Source of the DNA: Treponema sp.
GTDB lineage: Bacteria > Spirochaetota > Spirochaetia > Treponematales > Treponemataceae
DNA: 10,740 nt
Direction of reading: 5' to 3'
Assembly (NCBI GenBank): GCA_016290335.1
Contig: JAEETM010000101.1
Span: forward strand, 1-10,740
How positions within the stretch are numbered: position 1 is the stretch's first letter; every line of letters begins with the position of its first letter. This document shows positions 6,380 to 10,740 of this stretch, one piece after another. The notes under the pieces were generated by a model. That model saw only the letters and a list, made by a program, of their open reading frames with translations, did no database searches and was not told the DNA's origin. Made by a program: the position numbers and the translations under genes.

Positions 6380-8215
6380 CTGTGCATTCCACATTTCGGC
6401 ATACTTACCTTTCTGTGCAAGCAGCTGTGCATGTGTTCCTTCCTCAATAATTCTTCCGCGTTCCAGCATGATGATTCGGTCAGCATCACGTGTAGTAGAA
6501 AGACGGTGAGAAATATAGAACACAGTTTTTCCTTTGGCAGCTGTCTGCATGGCTTTGTTCAATTCGTATTCGGCAATCGGGTCAAGCGCACTTGAAGGTT
6601 CATCCATAATCAGGATGTCAGCATTTTTGTAGAATGCACGGGAGATTGCAACCTTCTGACTTTCACCTCCTGAAAAATCAACACCCTTTTTATCGAACTC
6701 TGTTGTAACTTGTGTAAAAAGTCCGTCGGGCAGGCGGGAAAGTTTTTCTGCAAAACCTGCGGCATTAAGTGCAGCTGTTATTTGTGGTGTACGCTCTGTT
6801 TGTTCAGTCTGCGTCATATTATCCATCACAACATTTTCTGCAAGGTTAGCACCAAACATCTGGAAGTCCTGGAAAACAACACCAATGCGTTTGTGATATT
6901 CATGCGGACAAAGAGTATTTATGTTTTTGTTGTGATAAGAAATTGTTCCGTCAGTCGGATCATACAATCTCATCAAAAGCTTTATGAGCGTTGTCTTACC
7001 GGCTCCATTGTAGCCTACAATTGCAATGTGTTCGCCCGATTTTACAGTGAGCGAAATATCATCAAGAACTGTGCGGCCATTTTCTGAATATTTGAACGAA
7101 ACGTTTTTAATGCAAAGTTCACCGTTACCTTCAGGAACAGGTTCACCAACATCATTTTTTATCCGAGGTTCATATTTTAAGAATGAACGGATCTTATCTA
7201 CGAACATACTGTTTTCATGAGCGGCTGGTCCTAAATCTGCAAAGCGGCTCATGCTTCCGCGAAGGCTTCCCGTTCTGTTGAAGAGAATAACTGCATCACT
7301 GTAGCATATTGAATGAAGTACTGCTGCCTTGTAAACAAGATAAGTAATGTAAAGTCCGTCAATCAGAAAATCACTTACACCATAATCTTTAAGGAATTGA
7401 AGCAGCACACGTTTCGGTGCAATTTTTTTGTGCTCGCTGATTATGTTATTGTCGGCTTCTTCAAACTCTTTTTCAAGCTGGAGCCCAGCATTCGGATGAA
7501 GTCTCAGTTCCTTTGCAAAATCCTTAAGATAAAAAACTCGGCTTACATAATCACGTTTTCTGATGTGCGGATTGATTTTAAGACGGTTTGCATAATTAAC
7601 CTTGTTCAGTTTCTTGGAAACTATAAAGCGCAGGATAAACGAAACAAAAACAAAGGCAATACCCATTGGGTCTGTCATCAGATAGAACACACCGGTTGTA
7701 AAAAGTACAGTGATTGCCTGCACCGTCATGTTTAAAAGATTAAGGAATCTGTCAATTGCAGCTTCCGATTCCGAAACGCTTAAAACAAAATCGTTGTAGT
7801 AGTCCGGGTCATCGTAGCAGTGTAAATCTATTTCCGAAGCCTTCTGGAACATCTGCTCTTTTAGTGCACGGTAAAGGCGGGGCTTATATTTATACTGCCA
7901 GCCATAGATAAAAAATCCATCAGGAATAATTTGAATTATGTTTATAAGCAGAATCAAACCTATGTAAAACAATACTTTTGTAAAAGGCTCATGGAACTCA
8001 GCACAGCGGAGAACATAACGGATTCCAAGAACGTGCTCCAGAAAGATTACTCCCTGATAACGGAAGGCATCGTAAAGATGATAAATCATATATCCCGGGC
8101 AGGTTTTAAAACAGAGCTTCCAGAGGAAAACCTGATTTTTGAGAACTGAACCTTTTGGTTTTTGTGCTGTTTTTTCTGCGGTGTTTTTTGCTGATGTTTT
8201 CATTTTGTTTTTCAT
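6362..8215 (-). CDS. ABC exporter half-transporter (fused membrane domain and ATPase), second subunit
   Basis: The protein has 617 residues, full length for a type IV (MsbA/Sav1866-like) exporter half. A basic N-terminus (1-26) precedes a membrane domain of about six segments (roughly 48-70, 82-110, 160-184, 186-202, 275-300, 300-315). An intracellular loop carries VFYLKDFAKELRL (227-239). The ATPase domain has Walker A GYNGAGKTT (401-409), Q-loop VVFQD (Q449), signature FSGGESQK (514-521), Walker B ILIMDE (534-539), D-loop SALD (542-545) and switch histidine H570, so its hydrolysis residues look intact. The first signature residue is F in place of L. Its ATG overlaps the stop of the preceding exporter gene by 4 bp (ATGA), and GGAGGG (8225-8230) lies 9 nt upstream. 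It most likely heterodimerises with that neighbour. Substrate is unknown; drug, peptide or lipid export are all possible. Confidence 0.9.
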   Translation of the reverse strand: MKNKMKTSAKNTAEKTAQKPKGSVLKNQVFLWKLCFKTCPGYMIYHLYDAFRYQGVIFLEHVLGIRYVLRCAEFHEPFTKVLFYIGLILLINIIQIIPDGFFIYGWQYKYKPRLYRALKEQMFQKASEIDLHCYDDPDYYNDFVLSVSESEAAIDRFLNLLNMTVQAITVLFTTGVFYLMTDPMGIAFVFVSFILRFIVSKKLNKVNYANRLKINPHIRKRDYVSRVFYLKDFAKELRLHPNAGLQLEKEFEEADNNIISEHKKIAPKRVLLQFLKDYGVSDFLIDGLYITYLVYKAAVLHSICYSDAVILFNRTGSLRGSMSRFADLGPAAHENSMFVDKIRSFLKYEPRIKNDVGEPVPEGNGELCIKNVSFKYSENGRTVLDDISLTVKSGEHIAIVGYNGAGKTTLIKLLMRLYDPTDGTISYHNKNINTLCPHEYHKRIGVVFQDFQMFGANLAENVVMDNMTQTEQTERTPQITAALNAAGFAEKLSRLPDGLFTQVTTEFDKKGVDFSGGESQKVAISRAFYKNADILIMDEPSSALDPIAEYELNKAMQTAAKGKTVFYISHRLSTTRDADRIIMLERGRIIEEGTHAQLLAQKGKYAEMWNAQAGKYN

Positions 8216-10041
8216 GCCCAGATTCCCTCCGTCTGTTTTGTTTTATCTGCAAGATAGTTTTCTGCCTGCTTGTTGTACATATCTGCATAAAGTCCGTTCT
8301 TTGCCATAAGCTCTCGGTGTGTTCCTTCTTCCTTAACTTCGCCTTTTTCCAGCAGGAAAACATGGTCTGCATTCTGTACGGAAGAAAGTCTGTGCGAAAT
8401 AAAAAGCAGGGTATTTTTCTTACAGGCTTTTAAGATATTGTCAAAAAGCTTGTATTCGGCAATCGGGTCAAGCGCACTGGAAGGTTCGTCAAAAACCTTG
8501 ATAGGGCAGTTACGTGCAAACGCTCTTGCAACTACAATCTTCTGGAACTCGCCGCCGGAAAGCACTGCACCTTCATCATCAAACTCACGGGTCAATGTAG
8601 TGTTCATTCCTTTTGGTAAACTCATTACTTTTTCGTAAACACCGGAAAGCTTGAGCGCTTCTGTTACAATTGCTTCTTTTTCATCATCAGAAATGTTTTC
8701 ACCTAAAGTGACATTATCTGACACCGTCATGGAAAACATTCTGTTGTCCTGGAAAGCAGTTGCAAAAAGTGAGCGGTATTTCTGTAAATTATATTCTTTT
8801 ATGTTTCTGCCGTTTAAAAGGATTTCGCCCTGTGTCGGGTCATAAAATCTTAACAACAACTTTATAATGGTTGATTTACCGGCTCCGTTATGACCGACTA
8901 ACGCATAAGTTTTACCGCCTTCAAATTTCATGTTAAGTCCTTCCAACACAGGAACATCCTTGTAGGCAAAACTGACATTTCTGAACTCTATAGAATCAAT
9001 TGTGGTTCCCGGATCTGCTCCATCATAATCTTCCGGAATCTTTTCTTTGTATTCAAGGAACGTTCGCAGGTAATCCATAAAGAGACCATTTTTAAAACAA
9101 GCAGTAACCGAATCTGTAAAGCCAATTAAAATCCAGGTGGTAGAAACCATCATGCTTGTAAGAACCGCAAGCTGTGGGAGCTGCATTGTCTGACTAACTA
9201 ACGTTCGGTAGGCACCGTAAATTAACAATCCTTCAAAAATGAACGTAAAGGTGAACATAACGTAGAACCAGTGGAAAAACGCTGCTTTCCATACAAACTT
9301 TTTTGTAACATCTGCAACACCTGTAATTGCATCGGTGTACTGTCTTTTGAGCAGATGGAAAATATTTGTAAGACGGATTTCCTTTGCATAATCCTTTAAG
9401 TACATAATTCTGTTTATGTAATCTATACGGCGGTTATGCGGAGCCATCTCTTTATTACGTTCGTAATCAACCTTACTGTTCAGGCGTCGGAAAATAAAGT
9501 TACCGATTACTGGTAAAACAAGAAAAGCAACCGAAAGCTTATCTACACGGTACATAAAAACAAAGGCGCAAATGCTTGCAATAAACCCAAAAATTGTACC
9601 GAAAAAATTATCTACAGTTTCGGTCAGGCGTGTATCGGCATTTTTCATTGCCAGAGTATATTTATCATAAAAATCAGAGTTTTCAAAACATTCAAGTTCA
9701 ACGTTACGCGATTTTTTAAACAGTATTTGATAAAGCTTTTTGTTTATCTGCGCATCAGCTGTAGGAGCAACATAACCAAGTATGTAGCTGTTGTACAAAG
9801 CCATTGCTGCAAACAGTCCTACTGTAAGTCCGACAAAAATCATAATTGCAGCAAATGTTTTTCCTTCCTGTAAGGCATTAATAACATAGCGCATAAAAAA
9901 GGCACTGTAGAAAAGCCAGCCTACATAATATAAAAAACGGGAAACTGCCCTGTGAATTACCTGCGGCTTACAGATTTTCCAGCAAAGCGAAACTGCAAAT
10001 AAATTGTTCTGTATTGTGTTGATTTTTTTCTTTTTTTCCAT
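8212..10041 (-). CDS. ABC exporter half-transporter (fused membrane domain and ATPase), first subunit
   Basis: The protein has 609 residues: a lysine-rich start (MEKKKKI), a membrane domain with about six segments (roughly 33-52, 63-90, 147-165, 169-186, 253-280, 290-310), then an ATPase domain. An intracellular loop carries IMYLKDYAKEIRL (212-224), parallel to the same loop in the partner. ATPase motifs: Walker A GHNGAGKST (383-391), Q-loop AFQDN (Q431), signature LSGGEFQK (494-501), Walker B IKVFDE (514-519), D-loop SALD (522-525) and H550. Both ATP sites of a heterodimer with the next gene would have a catalytic glutamate. Many heterodimeric exporters have one degenerate site. The gene begins 3 bp after the metallophosphoesterase stop, with an AAGGA Shine-Dalgarno (10049-10053) inside that gene. 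No accessory protein, peptide precursor or export-specific domain (such as a C39 peptidase) is present, so the cargo cannot be named. Confidence 0.9.
   Translation of the reverse strand: MEKKKKINTIQNNLFAVSLCWKICKPQVIHRAVSRFLYYVGWLFYSAFFMRYVINALQEGKTFAAIMIFVGLTVGLFAAMALYNSYILGYVAPTADAQINKKLYQILFKKSRNVELECFENSDFYDKYTLAMKNADTRLTETVDNFFGTIFGFIASICAFVFMYRVDKLSVAFLVLPVIGNFIFRRLNSKVDYERNKEMAPHNRRIDYINRIMYLKDYAKEIRLTNIFHLLKRQYTDAITGVADVTKKFVWKAAFFHWFYVMFTFTFIFEGLLIYGAYRTLVSQTMQLPQLAVLTSMMVSTTWILIGFTDSVTACFKNGLFMDYLRTFLEYKEKIPEDYDGADPGTTIDSIEFRNVSFAYKDVPVLEGLNMKFEGGKTYALVGHNGAGKSTIIKLLLRFYDPTQGEILLNGRNIKEYNLQKYRSLFATAFQDNRMFSMTVSDNVTLGENISDDEKEAIVTEALKLSGVYEKVMSLPKGMNTTLTREFDDEGAVLSGGEFQKIVVARAFARNCPIKVFDEPSSALDPIAEYKLFDNILKACKKNTLLFISHRLSSVQNADHVFLLEKGEVKEEGTHRELMAKNGLYADMYNKQAENYLADKTKQTEGIWA
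8225..8230 (-). promoter_or_regulatory. Shine-Dalgarno for the second exporter subunit, inside the first
   Basis: GGAGGG on the minus strand lies 9 nt before the ATG at 8215, within the last codons of the first subunit. It supports that ATG over the in-frame ATG four codons later, together with the ATGA stop-start overlap. Confidence 0.6.
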
Positions 10042-10044
10042 AAG

Positions 10045-10677
10045 TTATTCCTTCATCATTGCGCGTCGTTTTTCATCAAGCTTAATCCATTCTTTTAAAG
10101 AAAGCGGAGTATAATCACTGAACATACAAAAGCAGTTTATCATGTTACAGGGAATGGCCCGTTCCTTACCGGTCTTTTTATTTAGAACAGTTTTCTGTCT
10201 GGTGATTTCCTGAAAAGTATTTACAAGACTTTCATCATGGCTGTTGTGAACGTGACCATAAAGCATGTAAGTCTGCGGAGAACCATCGCTTTTGAGCTGG
10301 TACTGATGATTGTAGCAGAATGTAGGGTAGTGACTCAAAATTACAGTTGATTTGTGATCGTCAATTTCGGCATAGGGCTTTATCCATTCAAAGCGGTCCA
10401 AATCAATGCCGGGTTTGTTCATCCAGATGCAATCATGATTCCCTTCGATGAGGCAGATTTTTCCTTTAAGCTTATGAAGAATTGCGTTAACTTTTTTCGG
10501 CTCATTTGTATTAAAAAAATCACCCAGAACAATAATGATGTCTCCGCCGCGAACCTTGTTGTTCCATTTTTCAATCATGTATTCATTCATCTCTTCTGCC
10601 GAAGAAAATCCGCGGTTGTCCAATTCTGTGTTGAGCTTGTCGCCAAAAAAATGTGGGTCTGCTATGTAGAGTTTCAT
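10045..10677 (-). CDS. Calcineurin-like metallophosphoesterase
   Basis: The 210-residue cytoplasmic protein (no signal peptide) has the full dinuclear-metal motif set: ADPHF (D7, H9), LGDFF (D53), EGNHD (N80, H81, D82), ILSHYP (H116) and YGHVHNS (H142, H144). Family members cleave phosphomonoesters or phosphodiesters using two metal ions; the substrate cannot be inferred from motifs. The compact size and the end (CNMINCFCMFSDYTPLSLKEW) resemble small stand-alone or phage-type phosphoesterases. The start at 10677 places the first metal ligand seven residues in, as expected, and GGTGAT (10681-10686) just upstream can pair with the 16S rRNA 3' end. It is the first gene of the exporter operon, with only 3 bp before the next ATG. 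That linkage suggests co-expression, though a shared pathway with the exporter is unproven. Confidence 0.9.
   Translation of the reverse strand: MKLYIADPHFFGDKLNTELDNRGFSSAEEMNEYMIEKWNNKVRGGDIIIVLGDFFNTNEPKKVNAILHKLKGKICLIEGNHDCIWMNKPGIDLDRFEWIKPYAEIDDHKSTVILSHYPTFCYNHQYQLKSDGSPQTYMLYGHVHNSHDESLVNTFQEITRQKTVLNKKTGKERAIPCNMINCFCMFSDYTPLSLKEWIKLDEKRRAMMKE
10049..10053 (-). promoter_or_regulatory. Shine-Dalgarno for the first exporter subunit, inside the phosphoesterase gene
   Basis: AAGGA on the minus strand ends 7 nt before the ATG at 10041. It overlaps the last codons of the upstream gene, fitting coupled translation within one operon. Confidence 0.6.
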
Positions 10678-10740
10678 AATATCACCGTTTTTATATTTTG
10701 AAACTAATCTTCTATTATAATCATCACATTTGTCAATAGC
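10678..10740 (-). promoter_or_regulatory. Upstream region of the phosphoesterase-exporter operon with a -10 box
   Basis: The minus strand has TATAAT at 10714-10719, about 36 nt before the ATG at 10677, giving a leader of about 30 nt. A -35 at normal spacing would start at 10737 and run off the window. A TTGACA lies at 10731-10736 but only 11 bp from the -10 box, too close to pair with it. The rest of the 63 bases is A/T-rich with no other clear site. Confidence 0.4.

Noticed and set aside
6710..7087. Cysteine-rich 125-codon open frame on the plus strand
   Set aside because: It is antisense to the exporter ATPase domain, whose motifs are intact in the other frame. The cysteine pattern shows no known metal-binding arrangement.
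7313..7735. Open frame of 140 codons on the plus strand
   Set aside because: It lies wholly opposite the exporter membrane domain, has no recognisable domain or ribosome-binding site, and its composition follows from the opposite strand's coding.
10731..10736. Exact TTGACA on the minus strand as the -35 box of the phosphoesterase operon
   Set aside because: It is only 11 bp from the TATAAT at 10714-10719; normal spacing is about 17. At 17 bp downstream of it the sequence is AGAAGA, not a -10 box.

Overview
The window reads as an AT-rich bacterial chromosome segment. The tightly packed operons, the AfuA-type lipoprotein, the fused double permease and the style of the exporter pair would suit a host-associated anaerobe such as a gut spirochaete (Treponema-like) or a Firmicute. 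That is an impression from gene content and composition; no rRNA or other marker is present to settle it. I see no tRNA, rRNA, CRISPR array, insertion sequence or prophage structure. Coding density is very high: the longest non-coding stretch is about 91 bases (2602-2692), so no gap exceeds 300 bases.

Left part (2-1126, +): the 3' portion of a phosphohexomutase gene (phosphomannomutase/phosphoglucomutase superfamily) that enters from the left edge. It converges on a MocR-type (GntR + aminotransferase-like) regulator on the minus strand (1123-2601). The two stop codons share one TTAA.

Centre (2602-6346, +): a short divergent control region, then an operon of three overlapping genes. These encode a lipoprotein solute-binding protein of the AfuA/FbpA class, a permease with two fused membrane domains, and an ATPase with a C-terminal TOBE-like region. 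Together they form a complete ABC importer. The divergent region holds a perfect 11-bp inverted repeat. Each arm contains a TATAAT -10 box, one for each direction. The regulator's -10 box lies 7 nt before its ATG, which predicts a leaderless mRNA. The layout suggests that the PLP-binding regulator controls both itself and the importer. The binding protein lacks the adjacent tyrosine pair of classical ferric-iron binders. I therefore favour a phosphorylated ligand, possibly a B6 vitamer, over iron, as a testable hypothesis only.

Right part (10740 down to 6362, -): a second operon read leftwards. It holds a calcineurin-like metallophosphoesterase, then two full-length type IV ABC exporter half-transporters. 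Gene spacing is 3 bp and then a 4-bp ATGA overlap, so the three are probably translated from one mRNA. The two half-transporters probably form a heterodimer; their substrate cannot be read from the sequence. This operon converges on the importer operon, and an interrupted inverted repeat spans both stop codons there, looking like a shared bidirectional terminator.
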